A stretch of 64,000 nt of DNA from Certhia americana. Its lineage: Eukaryota > Chordata > Aves > Passeriformes > Certhiidae. A program made the position numbers and the translations under genes. Every line of letters begins with the position of its first letter. The stretch's first letter is position 1. The DNA lies in the NCBI GenBank assembly GCA_018697195.1, contig JAGMWU010000037.1, positions 124,001 to 188,000 on the forward strand, in the 5' to 3' direction. The notes beneath the pieces are model-generated. The model did not search any database. It worked only from the letters and a program-made list of their open reading frames with translations, and had not been told where the DNA came from. Positions 35,881 through 50,800 of the stretch are shown here, piece by piece.

Positions 35881-38800
35881 TAAAGGTCTAGTTTGTGAAG
35901 ACTGTTAGAAAACGATTATTTTTTGGAGGACCGTGCAGTTTGGGAGAAAAGGAAAGTGGGGTAAAGAGGAGGGGGGAGGAAGAAAGGGTTGGGCTCATTC
36001 AAGATGTGCTAGGACACCTTCAGTTCCCTCTAGTTCAGGTTTGTGGGCTTTGCAAGAATGTCCTTATCTCTTGTGCTGCTGGTGGAGGCTTCTGTGATCT
36101 GAGGTTTCTTCCTCATAAAGATTGGGATGAGTTTTCAGACCTTCATAGCTGCAAGTGCTTTTGGTTTTCCCAACTTAGTGGTTATGTTTAAGATCTTCAA
36201 GAGTTACTAATTATCTCATTTCTATCTTGTGATTTTTTTATTTGTTTGTTTTCTTAGGTTTTTTGTAGTTTTTTAAAAACTGTTTATCCTCTTACTCCTT
36301 TTTATTTGTAAGGTTGTTCCAACTCTGAAAATCAGACGTTTATCAGGGAAGTCTTGTTATAGTGATCTATTTAATAAGATTTGCAAGAAATATACACTAT
36401 AAGTTTTTAAGGAACACCAAAATTTTAGACATAGATTTCCTGAAAGAGGTTTCTTCTGATTCTATAATCTGATAATGCTTAGCAAAACAAGCTAATAGTA
36501 AAGAACCTTAAATTTTGAACAGCTTCTTTTTTCAGTGTGCCCTGTCATTGAATCCCTTGAATGACCTTTATAAAGAATTTAAAGATTATCTGATTATAAA
36601 AGATTTGCTAGCTGGCAGTGCTGAAAGTTTGTTTCATCAGAAATATAGACTCATTTATTGAGTGGCTTTGCACTTAGGTTATCACATGTGTGGAACAGCC
36701 AAATCAGCCTGGAGCTTTACGCACATGGGCTAACGCGTAGAACTGAATTACTGAAATAGCTGTGTAAAGCTCCCTTATGTCAGTTTAAAATCTGTGTGCT
36801 CACCATGACTGGCACAAGACTTGGATATTTAAGAAGTGTGATGCATTATAAAAATTGTCTTTTTTTTAAATGACTCTTGTTTTTAGAGTTTTTCTGATAC
36901 CATTGTATTATGTTGGGTTGTTTCAATCTATTGACAAACAGTTTTGGTAAGAATAATTTTTCTGTTTTTCCTTGATGTCCGATCCAATTCTATCTTCTCT
37001 GTATTTGTATTTTATGGTGTGTATTGGAAGAAAACTTAGAGCTAGTTTTTTGTTGTTTTGTCACAAAATACTAAGGAAAATCCTAAAAATGGTTTTATAA
37101 TAATTTTCAAATTTTATATCCATGCATTGCCTTAAGAAGAGAAAATATTTAGTATGCTGGAAAATGGATTGCTTTTCTTGGAAGAAATAATTTTCTGGTT
37201 TTTTTGGTAGCTGCAAACATTTACTGATGTGTAGTAAAAGTCAGGCAACTTTAGGGCATGACTGGGTCCTTCAAGACCTTTAACATGTTCTTTTCTAGTG
37301 AAATTTGAGAAGTTGCTGTCTTACAGCAAACAAAAGAAAATACTCTTTGGGAGCTGCTTAATTGCAGCTGTGTTACTGGAACAAAATGTCATCTGGAGTG
37401 AAAGTGTACATGTGCTCAGGGGAGGATTAGAGAAGTTAACAGTGTTAACAGAGACCATTAATGATTATTAGATTTGACTGTGCACCTCGAGCTCAGGAAC
37501 TCAAGCTGGTGATTGCCAGGAAAGGGGATGGGAGAGCTGGCCTGATCCAGTTTTGTACTTCTTGTATTAAACATTGCTTAAGTTTCTAAAACCCACAGAA
37601 ATGGGAAGCTCTTCCAAATAAAGAACTTCTTTAAACCCTTAAAAAAAAAAAATGAAGAAAGAAAAAAAGCCCCAAACCTTAATAAGAAATCTTTCATGAT
37701 CTGCCTCTGAAGCTCATGTGTGTCCACTTGAGGTTCAGAGTAGAAGAGCTGTCTGGTTCCAGCTGCAATTTCTTCCTGGTTTCTTCATCCTTTGTGTCAT
37801 GGAATCTGTATTCCATTTTGTTCAGATTGCTTAAGGAGAGGTTAAATGATGGATGGTCAAGTTATCAGGGGAATTAATTTTTATGCATGTGACTCTAGAA
37901 TAAAAATAGCTGCTCAGGAAGAGAGGAGGAAAAGACAGGAACACTTTGGTGATATCACAGTGTAGGTTATAGTTATAGTTGTTGTCTAGGAAAGTGAAAA
38001 TATACTACTAGGTAAAATGGTAAAAGATACAAGTAAACTGTCATTTTAAATGAAAAGTACAGCAAAAACCAACTTGTGGAGACATAAATAATTGGATTCC
38101 TTTTACAGATGAGAAACATTACTTAAGAAGGGAGCATTTTTCAATACAAAGTTTTTCGATATTGTCAGACACTAAAGTAATTTGTGTCTTCAACTACTCA
38201 GTATTAGTGGGCAGAATAGAATCAGCAAATTGAATTGAATGTGGTATGTGGAAATTTCCGTGGTGCTTTCACGGTGCAGAACACAGCTTACAATGTTATA
38301 GAAAATATTTCGTGCTTGACATTAACTGAACTCTTTGATATACACATTATCACTGATTCTGTCCCACCCATTGCCTTTGCTTTGAGAATATTAAAGAGCT
38401 GAAGATCACAGAATTTAGCTTTTCACCGTAATATGAACTGCTGGTTGGAAAGTCTGCTGCTGATGCAAAATCTGTTTGTTCTGCTTCCCTCTTCAGTGGT
38501 TTTGAAGAAATGGAAGAGAAACTATTGCCTGTCTAGACTTTAATAGGTTTTATATATTTACTTTTTGTAGACAACATTCATTTCAAGGCTTATGATGTAT
38601 TTTCAGAGATAGGCTATAAATGCCTGTTTAAAAAACAACCTAGCAACAAACAACACCATGTTTGTGCCAAGAAGTAATATGCATCTAAAAAGAGCGATTG
38701 CTTTTTACAATAGTTTTGGAACCTCAAAGTATGAAGTCTTCCAACTCTTTTCAAAGAATTTGTGGAATTCAGATTTTGCTGTGTGAACAAAGCTCTACTT

Positions 38801-41800
38801 AGTCACCAGCAGGCGCCTGGGTATATAGAGCAACTGTAAATTGTGTGTGATTTCTGGGTTGGGAAATTCTGTGTTTCCTTCACCTTCCTTTTCTCCCCAC
38901 TCCCATCTGCCAGAGGGAGAAATTGGTTTTTTTAATTACCTGTTTGTAAACTGATGGTGTAAAATCAAGGCTGAAATCTTACAGCAACTTCTATACAAGT
39001 AATTATTGTAGAAGATCCCCAGAAAATGGGAGCAGTCACTCATCAGCTTGGTAGTGAGCAAAATCTAGGTTAATGTCAGCTGTCTTCTGTTAAATTTTTT
39101 GTCAAAGCTCAAAATTTCAATCAATATCTTTTAAAATGCTGACGGTGAATGGTTCTAAACATTTATTTCCCCCTGAATAACTGAGTTAATGTTCAGTACC
39201 TATGGATGAAAAAGGGTCACTAGTGTAAACCAAGTGATAAAGTGATTTTTTTGAGGAAAAAGTACTTTTCTTCTGGAATTGATTACTGAGATCCACTGAA
39301 CCCCTTAATTTGCCAGCAAGACGTGGTACCTATAATGATTTTTAATTTATTTTTCTTGTGTGAAAGTTTTTAATGTTCCTGACTGCTCCTTTGTCTGTAA
39401 GCTGGTATTTCTTCCCTGTCTAAGACAACCTGTGTGTGCTTTAGTGCAGGCACACTCTCTATGCTTGTCTCTCAGCTCTCTGATGAAGTCTTGGTTCCAG
39501 CTTTTGTGCACAGTGAGGAATCCATGGATAATTTCCCACTGTGGACTAAGATAATACGTTTTCTCATCTCTTAAGATTTCCATCTCGAGGCTATAAAATT
39601 TTGCTCCTCCCCTCCTTTTTTTCTTTTTTCTCCTCCTTGCCTCTTTACATTAATACCAAATTGGGTATTTCTGTAAGTGGTGAACACTTGATGCTTCCCA
39701 TTGATTGCTGCTGCTACCTTTTCTCAGGATAAGTGTGTATGCAAGTTGAGGTAAACCAGTACAACTGGTCCAGTTTGATAAACTCTTATTCAAATTCAGT
39801 ATTTTGTAAGCAAAGTTTATGGGAGGATGTTTTGAAACTATTGGTAAAACACTTGAAGGTTTTGAAATCTGTTTCAGGCTACTCTCCAAGTGGTGTTTTT
39901 TAAGTGTTACATTTATGAATTTTCTATGTGATGTATCAATGAATAATCTCCAAAGTGTTTAGTTAGCAATGAAAGATAGAAATGGGAGGTGAAGAGGTTC
40001 AGTCCATGGTTTTTTTCACTCATTTGTGAAAATTTTTTCATAAAAGCTGAGTTTTCTCCTAGGAGTTAATGCCGTTTGCATACTGAAAATATAAATAGTA
40101 ATACTTTTAAAATAACATACCCATTTTTTTAAGTTTTCAAGAATAAAATTGAAATACTAAATTCAGGACTGGAAGAAAATTTGGGTTGTTGTAGAGGTTC
40201 TAGACATACGTGGAACGGATGAAAGTTGGTATATTGTGTACAGACTAGATTATGTAAGATTTGAGGTCTAATGTTTTGAAGGGAGGATTTTTTTATTTTT
40301 TTTTTTTTTTTTTAGTGCCAGTTAGGTGTTTCTGTTTATTTTAGGTGGTTGTAGTTACTGTTTTCTTGGGTCTCCGTGCAGTAACAGTTACAGACTTAAG
40401 CTGTCATACACAGTATCATCAAATTGATTGTGAAGGCAGCAAAATTTGGTGCATTTTTTACCTGGTCTAACTCCCTTTTGTCCAGTTGTATGAATAAAAA
40501 ATTCAAGTGCTGTTACATTACCCTTCTATTCTCCTTTCACTTAATGCCTCACTGGGCAATGAATTCAGAGATTAGTGTGGCCTTCTGCTTGGTTCTGTTG
40601 CAATACAGCCAACATAATTTGTATGTGGGCAATACCTGTGTGTGTCCTCAGTCTGACTGCTTTTCCATTACTCTAGGTAGGAATGTTCATCAAAGAAAAG
40701 GAAGGAAGGATGATGCTGTGAATCACTTCCCTCTCAGTTTCTAGGCCTGTAGAGGAAAAGCTTCTGCTAGTTTGCCTTTGTTATACAGCCCAAGGGTGTA
40801 ATATGGCTTTTTGTCCTTCTAATACGAATGTTTATCATCCAGACAAAGCAAAACTTCCCAGAACTCTGTTTGGTTTTTTTTTTTTTTTTTTGGTGATAGC
40901 AGGCTTGGTATTATGTCATGGGAGGAGGTGCTGCTGTCTTGCTTTTCCTGTTTTCTGGGCAATGCCATCTTCTGTAGCTCGTTCTGTCCTGTAATCTCTC
41001 CAAGTACCAAAACATTATGGAGTGCCGATAGTGATCAGATGGAGTTCTTTGTCCATTCTGGTGTGTGAAGCTAAATCAAATCTGTTACATCACTGACTAG
41101 CTGTCTTTGCTATAGATCAGCCAGTCTGTTTTGTGTGGAAGGTCTGCTGAGGAGTTATAGAAATCACTCTTGCAGGTGTTTTCATGCTGCTGTCAAATGA
41201 TACTGAAGCTTATGTTCTTTGTGGTGAGGGTCTTTCCTTACACTCCAAATCCCATTCAGTTTCTTGGCTCAGAAATCATAAGCTTGGTAGGCATTTGAAG
41301 CTGGGCAGAAATAACAAGTAGATAAATCTCTTGTGGAAGAGGAATGCCAAGTTTTCCCACCTAACAGGAAAAGGACTAATAATCACACCACCTTTGAGGG
41401 CAGTTAAGCCATGGAGAATATCGTGGCTGTAGGACTGAATAAATCATGTGTAACCACTGAATTTAAGATGAATCATGAATTGGGTGTGTGTTAGGAATTT
41501 GTTCAAGGGGCAGTATAGTCAATTTAACAATTGTTCAGTTGTAAACACATACTGAATCATGCAGTATATAATTATGTATTTTTCTGAAGTGTGGGGAGCA
41601 GAGTGGCAGGCTGAGAGAGTCAAGTTAACTGGTCAGGTTCTGATTAACTTGTATGATTTTGGCACAAAGCCATATGTGCTGTGTCAACTCCTGTTTTGTA
41701 GGAAGATCATGATTTCCTAACCATAGGCATTCCAAGTCTTCAAGTGGCTTTGTCTACTAATTAATCTGGAGCTAAAACCTCCTAACTGCAGGATTTAAAC

Positions 41801-44800
41801 TAGACAGTATAAGCTGCTCGTGAAGGTTTTGGCCTCCATCAAGAGCTCATTTAAAAAGCAAGCTTCCATGACCAAGAATCTTCACATTTTCTGTGGAATC
41901 TTTGAACTGATGGCTGTCTCTAGACATGCTGCTAAATAGCTGTCACACAGAGGATGCTGTTCTCAATACTTGGTATAAACCACATCTGAAGAGTTGAGTG
42001 GGCAAAAAATAGGTAAATTTTGATGTACGCTATCGGTTGCAGGAAATGGGTCAGCTATGGATGGTTGGATGAAGAAAATCTGCCTTTAAAATCCATTTTT
42101 TTTCAGTATTTGCATGATGGGGGTGGGCAATGTGCTAAAGAGCCTGCTAATAATATATTTAATGGAGAAGTCAAAGAACTTAGGAAATACTGAAATATGA
42201 AAACACCCGCAGCAGATAATTGAGAATTTAGGGAAATCCTATAATGAACCCATAGGGAATAATATCCTTCTGTAAAGGATAAACTGTAAAGTTTGTCTTC
42301 CATTTTCTGGGCAGTGGGTCTGTTTCCCAGCATGGAAGAGTACACAGCATATTTTCTGCTTGCTCTCAGATTTCCAAGTGCCCTGCAAATTGGTTACTGG
42401 TTGAGTGTGTATATGCAGTGAATAAGCACAGCTTTAGTTTTAAATTCATTTCTGTATGCTTGAGTATGGAAGGAAGTGGAGAAAGAAGGGATCTGCAGTC
42501 TGAGAGGACAAATGATCACCTTATGATGTGGAAACAGTTTCTGTGGGACAAGCAGGTGTTAGGCAGAAGAAGAGATCTCCGTATTTGCACTGTGTGCATT
42601 TAACTCAGAGGTCTGGCATCCTCTATATTGTGGTTTAACCAAATACAGTTTCATATAGGGCATGTTGGACTTTATTGGTAGGTCACCTAAATTACATTAC
42701 ATAGACAGATTCTCAGTTACTGGGGGAAAAACTGAGATGTATCCTGTTCAAGGACAATTTGCAACGGTCTGCTCTTCAGCTCAGCATCACTTCAGGAAAG
42801 GGAAATACACCTTTTCTATCACTCGAACAGCAATTAAGTGCTTAACAGCAGTTAAGAAATAGCAGTTGAATAGGTTATTTTTTCTCTGGAAAATTAGTTG
42901 CTTATGGGGAAAAGGAAGTGCTGTGAAGTCTCTTATGAGAACAGGGGTTTTTAAAGATGATGGATACTGTTGAAGTTCTTTGCAGGAAATTTGCTGGTAA
43001 TACACACTTGCAGTACCTTGTGTATGTAGAGTGACGAGCTGGTTCCTGGACAGATGGAGGTCTCTTATTAGAGTTGCAGCCCATCTGCTGATATCAAATC
43101 TGTTTTTCCACATGCTTACAGAATCTTATTTAAATCTGCCTTGGCCAAAACCTTTAATAGGCTTTAAGGACCCTCTAGAAAGGCTTTCAGGTAGTTCATG
43201 TTGACTTCCCAAAATAGATCAGTGTTCCTGCCCATTTGTATCTCTCTTTGTCTCTCAGGGCTTTTCTCTTGTCCTTCGGCAGAAACTTAAAACAAAAGTG
43301 GAATATTTAGTCTATATGGAGTATATGCGTGCACCCACACATTTTATAGAGATATGTGGAGACAGGCACACTCTTTCTGAACATGACGGGGGAATTTGAA
43401 AAAGCACATCCTTCCTGAAGGCTGACAGACATAAAGTGCAGAGAGCCAGGTATGTAATGGCACTTGCCAGTGCTTCTCATTTCCTTAGGATCAGCTTGCC
43501 TTCATTTGAGGTAGCATGGAAAAGTCAAATCCAGTCAGCTGCCTGTTCCCATCTCTGCCATTCCCTTGGAGTGTTCCTGTTTCCTGATGAGGCATCAGGG
43601 TATTGTCAGTTATGCTTCTCACTTGGAAGTGTATGAAGTTGCTTTATAAGATTAGTCACTGATTCCCCCTGCTTAAATCTTTGTAAAGGTTGTCAAACCT
43701 AATAGGAGGAAAATATATCACAGACACTTTAAATTGGTTTTTGTGCATAGAAAAGGTATAAAATCTCACACCTTGTACTACCATGTCTGAGGAGAGAGGC
43801 TCTGTCTGAGAGCAAGTTTACTTTTCTTCTTCTGTTACAGAAGAGTGAAGAAAATACAGTACTCTTTGAATAAGGCTTGATATTTGCTATTGTGCTTGAA
43901 TAAGCATTTATTTCTACTTATAGGAAAGCCGAGCAAGAATCTCTCAGCTTATGCTTTGGTCCTAGAGACATAGATTTTCTTGTGTGTACAGTTCTTGACA
44001 GCTGAAATGCAGATCTCTGTTCCATCTTGTCTGTTTTTCAGGCTAGAAATTCAGACTTTCACAATAATAATTAGTCATCACTTGTGTGAATAATAGCTTT
44101 ACTCCCAGACAGGTGAGTTCACAGATAAGATACCCATGGTATCATCTATCTGCAGACCTTGTAATGTTCTGTTCCTTACGCCTTATCTCCCTTCTTTTTT
44201 TTTTTTTTTTTCCCCTCCCAGAAATGAACCTTAGAAATCATAACTGTCTGAGAAGGCAACACATGTTTGGTTTTTTCCTTCTGGAATTCCTGGGTGTCTG
44301 TGTTGTTGCCCTTGTTGTAGAGCATATGTACTTGCTTAAGAAAATCAAAATTTTCCAGGAACTGGGAATATTACTCTTTTGAGCGTCAAAACAGTGCATA
44401 TTGGATCCTCCAGATGATCTTTCTTCATTGCTAATTATTTGGACTCATCTACTGTTTTCACCAAGTCACAGGCAGCAAAAACGTGTGGGGATGTAGTTCA
44501 GCTCAGGGCATTGGATAAGAAAGCCACTGGAGTATTTGTAAGAACTGAGTAGCTGCAGAGGATGCTGGATAGTAACTTCTAAATTGGTTGGATTTTTTTT
44601 TTTTAATTTTCGTAGCAAAACTGACACAGACATGCAAAATATGGTAAGTAGGGTAGTCCATGTGGGAGTTTGTTAGCTCTCAAATTAAATGTGTGCTTCA
44701 ACAAAAAAATCCTGGTGGTGTAGCAGTGCAGCTTCTTTACCTGTGTACACCTGAGGTAAAGCACTGCTGGAGGAATCAGATGCAGGTAGATGTCATTCAA

Positions 44801-47800
44801 CAGTTTTGAGTCTGTTATTCAGCCAGTTGTATCTCCACTGTTGAATATTATTTCCTTTCCAGACGGGACAGGAGGTAGCTGTTAATATGAACTGTCCTCT
44901 GAATACCAGGGTTTTTTTCTGGTTGAGTACACAAGTCAGCAGCTCTCTTTCTTCTCCTGAGTGTGTAAGGATGCTGCTGTCAGATGAAGAACACAAACCT
45001 TATTTCTGAATCCACTGCATTTTTCATGAGTACCATACATGAGGTCATTTTTTAACTATGGAAAAACTGCTGTGATATGCCATAGTGGTATATATCTTTT
45101 ATGCTAACTTCTTTTTCCAGAATGTCTGATAATCAAATATATGAGGCTAACCAAGGTTGTTTTGCTCAGATCCACCTTTCTTCCATGAAAGGAAGAAATC
45201 TCAAAACCCAAGTGAATCGTGCAGTTTACTCAATCTTAACAGCCTAAAAAGACGTTTTTTGGAAGGATTGGATGTGAATATATAGGATTAAAGTCAGGCT
45301 TTGAAATGACATATGGTAGGGTCTGTCTTTATACTTCTTAAGAGTATGTTGACTTCTGTGTTATTTACAAGTACACTGCAAACCTAGCACTTTTCTTTGA
45401 CTGAGGTTGGTGGGTGCTAATGATTCCCTTCTCCCCCCCAGTACTGTAGCACATTAACTTACTATTTTTGTAACTATCTCAAGGACTTTTGAGTGCCACA
45501 TCCAAGAAAATACACAACTCTCAGTCACTTGGCTTAATTTTTTCTGATCCAGTTGTGCTGCTTTTGTGACACTGATCATTACATTACTGCAAGGGGACTG
45601 CCTTACCTAGAAGAGGCATTTTTAAAAGAGGACACCATTCTCTGGCTGTTACTGAGACTGAAAGGATTCTGACAGAATCTGAGCCCTTTGGTACTAGAGA
45701 ATTTGTTGGCTGTAGTAAAAGTTATCACTTCATTACCATGGAGAGGTCTTAAGCTAAGCTTTTAAAAATCTGTTCTAAAGTAACTTGATCCATTAGTGAA
45801 ACTTATTGGTAGAGTCACTGAATTTCTAGTCTATGGCAGTTTATATCTTGGTGTTAAATATTTGAGCATTACTCTTCTCAAACGTTAGGAACTGATTATG
45901 AATAATATCATAATACAATTATAAAATAATGTCCTGAATGAAAAAGAAGTTGCTGTGCTATGTAATTATCACTGCTTCCTTCACTTACTGGAGCCCCAGT
46001 GTTTTATTTGTACATAGCTTTAGAATGTCACAGATGATGGGAAGCAATACTTACTGACTTAGAATATTAAATCAGGTGCCTGCTACTATTTCTGCTCCCC
46101 TGACAAAAGCTTTCATTCCATCTTCAGCTGTGCTGAGATCGGTGAGTAAGGACAGACTTCAGTCATGACCTTTTCCCAGTATGTGAGGAATGCATGGCTC
46201 TCACCTGCAACAATGGAATAACTGCTGAACTAGAGCTGGAGGTGCCCTTCTCAGTGCCTTTTGTCTGGTAGACAGCACATCATCACTCCATCCTGTAGTA
46301 AGATGCCTTTCTGCTTCTGGTTATTTCAGGTCATTAGAAGGGTTTAATTTGTTATGTGTGAATGAGGGTGTTGCTGGTTTATGTACTGTTTAAAAAGTGT
46401 CACTATTGCCAAGCTGCTTTGTAGTCCTGAAATTTCTTTTTTTCTTTTTTTTTCTTTCTTTTTTTTTTTTTTCCTAAAGCTTGCCTTAGTCACAGGTCTT
46501 CTGCTCCTACTTAGCAATTAAAATGAAAGTTGCAAGTATGAGAAATGCATCAAGGAGACATGCCCTCTCCGAGGTGGAGCAGATCAACAGCAAAATAAGG
46601 GAGTTGCCCAAGAATCTTAGACTGACAATTAAACAAAGAGAGGGATACAAGAGTCATGCTACGATTTATGTGGATTAATCTTACTTTGTAGTGATAATTA
46701 CATACTCTTCTGAATAAAATTTTAATATCAAATGTGAAACATCAGCTACCCTCACGTATAAAAAAGCATTCTGCAGTTGCCTAGAAAACATGACTTTCAT
46801 GATCATTATATACAATTTGGACTGGCTTTACTCGTTTGCCTAACATGAAGCTTCAGATAAACAAGTTTATCTGGTTCTGGTGATGGAGACAGAGGAGCAA
46901 AGGAAGGAGTCAACACTAACCCTTGCTTGTCTTCCACTGTGTGTTCAGGCCAATGCCAAAAGCTGATTTCTTTCCACCTTCCAGGAAAGAAAGCAAGCAC
47001 TTTTTGAGTAAAATAAACACTGCTTGTCCTGGAGGTGCGAGCCAAGATTCTCAGTATGTCACATTCTTCTGTCTTCCAGATATGGGAATATAATACTGAT
47101 TTAAGGGAGGAGAAATGCTAACATCTCATCTGTTCATCTGTGTATGCTCAAATAAAAGGCCAAGATTTATACTTCTGGGAGTGTTTTCATATTGTGTTTT
47201 CTCATAAATTTGAGCTAGTTTCTGTTCCTTGCTTAGGAGGCCTGAGCTCAAGCAGCAAGCTATCAGTTTGAAGAGGAAATGCAGTTTCAAAGAAATTTTC
47301 TTGGTATAGGCTGAGGATTTGCCCAGGAGCGTGAGATTTTTATTTTGCTGACATTTCATCCTGCCTGCCAAAGAGGGAGAAAGAGGAGAAGATGGAAGGA
47401 AAACATGTCAGTGGAAGAATCTAATCTATTCCATAACAGGAGGAGGGGAGAAATACTTGGGTGGTAATACTAATCTCTGCTGACCTCTCTAAAATGAAAG
47501 AGAAGGAATAGTGTAAGGTAGTAGTATTATCAGGTCGCAGGTTGAATGGAAAGCACCATGAGAGTGGGGGGAGTTTTCAAAAAAATTTTGGTTCACCTGA
47601 TTTCTGACAGCTGTTTAAATACTTTAAAAAAAGAGAGGAGAAATGATAGTTGGAACTTGTAGGGCTCTGTCCCCCCTCTTTGTATCTATCAGAGAAATGA
47701 AAAAAGTGGATGTGACACAAGGGTTTTTTTCCATATCCTTCGAGACAATAATTGAGAATAATGTGCAGTAATTAACTTGAGAGCAGGACTCTAAAAGAAA

Positions 47801-50800
47801 ACAAAATTCTTTAAGCACAGTTGACTTGATTAGCTTGTGTATTTGACTTGATTGCATGCTTGACTTGACTGTTTGCAAGTAATACCTTATTTTCTGGATA
47901 GTCTATGCAAATTGTACCTGCAGCTATAGGAAAACCACATTTTATGTGTGGATTTGAAAATAAGGTTTCAAAGGCTACTGAAGTGCAAACTTTCTAACTT
48001 GGCTCCAGGGTTCTGCACTTCATTCCAGTTTCAGCAACAGTATCACCGGGGATAAACTAATTGGTATATGTAGTCCAGATCTTGTTCGGGGGTGTAAGAT
48101 ATGGGCCAATGTAAATAAATAGGATAGATGCCAGGATTCTGAAATTACAGGGCATGGTAATAGCTTCAGGTGCTCAGGTTCTGAAATGGAAGAGACCAGA
48201 CTTTGGGAACTGCCCAGGTCTAGCCCCACTTCAGTGTCACTGAGACTTGTGCCTGTCGAATGCTTTTAGACAGCACTTCATGCTCAGTGAGTGCTGAATG
48301 AAAACGTCAGTGTTTTATTTTCAGGCAGCTAATCATGGCTGAAAAGTGAATTTTAAGAAGTTCTCTTGGATAGAACTGCCTTGTTAAATGTACTTCTGCA
48401 TTCAGGCGTTTATATCTCCAGAGGAGGGGCCAAGAAGGGGCTGTTGGCTCATCTGCTAAGAGAAAAGTCTCCTCAGAACCTGCCACCTTTTTCCTGTGAA
48501 GTAAGGGGACAATATTGCTCATATTCAGGACAGTTAAGGTCAGCTAATAGTGTTTTATATGGGACAAATAAGGTGGGTTTTTTCTCCATGGGAAGTATTT
48601 TATATATAGAGAGAGCCTTCTTCCTCTTTCTTCTCTGTTTTAAATTTCATCAAGGGATAAAAATGAATATCAGAGTATTTTATGTGGTAATCGAGAAATT
48701 CTAACTGTGTTTGGTACTCTAGATTTTTTTCACTGTTTCTTGCACATCTAAAAACCACCTGCAGGGTGTATGCCTAGAGCAACTGCTTTTCATGTTTCTT
48801 AGCACCCTACTCCTATGAAATGTCAAGTGTAAGGTAGTGCAAGCATTGCAGTTAGCTGATGTTAAAGCACAGATTTGACTAAAAGTTTTTATTCCAAAGT
48901 TACAACACTGAGGAAAAATGTTGATGCAAAAGGCAAGGAAAAAAGCAAAGGATATGTAACTAAAACCAAAACACCAAGTTGTCAAGCATCAGTTAAGTTG
49001 AAGCAATTTAGCCTTTAGACTTTTTGTCTGTTTTTGGAAACTTTTTGACAAAAAATACTGTGTTATAATCTTTAATCACAATTATGGCAATAGTTTCTTA
49101 ATATTTTGTCTGGCAACAGTTCGATAAAATTTGGAAAAAATAGGCTTTTGAAATTTTCCAAATCCTTCATTGCTGTTGCAGACCTTCAATTTCAAATTTC
49201 AGATTTAAAATGTGTGAGGAAAAATGGTGGTGGTTGGGGGAAATGAGAATTCTGAGTGTTTAATTTCTGCATACATAAGCAATTAAAAAATGAGGTGCGG
49301 TGAAGACTTTGTAATCCTGCAAACAGTCATTTTGACAGAATTACTCGGTGTGAAAGGTTGCTCCTGTTGTGCTTTCTATCTCACTTGGGACAGAGCAAAT
49401 GAAAGGCTGCCTCATGGGGTTGGCGCTGCCTGGATGTTCCAAAGGTGGGACTTTTTAAAAAAGGAGACTTTTTTAAGCCAGGAGGTTGCTGAGCTTGTTT
49501 GCAGGCAACAGACAGAACCCCATCCCACTCATCGGGGGAGTGTGTGAGCTGTCTATGTCAAGGGAGGAGCTGGCAGCTGGTCCTCATGAGGTAGACAGGC
49601 TCTTTTCAGAAAGTGTCTGAAATATGGGAGAGGCCTCTGGCTTAGGCAACATTTTTCCCCGTGACTGTGCTGCCTGCATGGCTTAGGGCTGAATGGTGCC
49701 AAGAAATTGCTCTTAGAGCTTGTTAATACAAATGGTTTACACCTGAATTTACTCTCTTGTCCTGGAGCGTAAAAGCTGCCTCCATACGCTGCAACTCCCT
49801 TCCTGTGGAAATAGCATTCCTGTGTGGTCTGGGAGTGAATTCTGCCCCAGAACAAGCAGTCTGTCAGGTTCATGTCTATGCACCTGCAGTGCTAACTATT
49901 TCAATTTGTCCACTGCCTTCCTACACCGTGCTGTGCTCCCTGCTGCGTGAATCTCTGGATGTGCTGTGGTTGTGATCTCACGTGGTGTTGGGTGTATGGG
50001 TGATCCATGCCCTAGCAGTTGGTGTGGAGTTCATACCCCCTAACCCTGGGACTTGCCTACCCCAATCCCATCTCCATGTGGCCTCAGTTAAGATGCCATC
50101 ATAACTCTGTCCCAGCTTAAGGGGAGGTGAACTCATCCTTGGAAGGTGCACCTTTCAATGTTCTGGTAATCCTTATTACAAGGAGTGGAAGGAACAAGGC
50201 ACAGGACTCCAGATCTTCCTTTCCTTAGATTTATGGGAATAAATCCCTGTCTTTAAAGAGAAGACAGGGAGAAGACTTGTTGCAAGAAAAATGGCTTGAC
50301 ATGAACTAAGAGTCCATGGGGAGCTTTACCAGTTCATCTAGATTTCTTTGCTGGTCAGCCTGGAACACTGAAAAACACAGGGAGCATGTGTTTGATATGG
50401 TATTCTAAAAAAAATTTAGAAAAATTACTCAATATAGTTCTTACGTTGCAATTTATCATAAAGTTTGGGTATTGCATAGAACCAAAAGCTTTTATATGTA
50501 CTGAGCATTTAGGTTTCCGTATTCACAAAGAATCACACACACTTGAGGGTTCCCAGAATCTAAGGAGACAGGGAATTTGAAGGAATTGTGCATTGCAAAT
50601 GTCAGCAGTCCTACAAATATCTTCTTGTGAAACACCTGAGACAAACAAACTGGTGGGGGAGAAATATGTATAGAGCCAGGCACTTCCACTGTGAGCTCCA
50701 CATAGGTGTGGATGACAGGTGGGCTGTGCAGGTGGAGAAACCTGGCCTTGCATTTTTCCTCTCAACAGCCTCACCTCAGCTTCCCTCAGTCAGTTCCTCG

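Noticed and set aside
47821..47872. Three TTGACTTGA copies as a regulatory array
   Set aside because: Spacing is irregular, the motif is short, and it matches no site I can name. It is probably chance or an old imperfect repeat.
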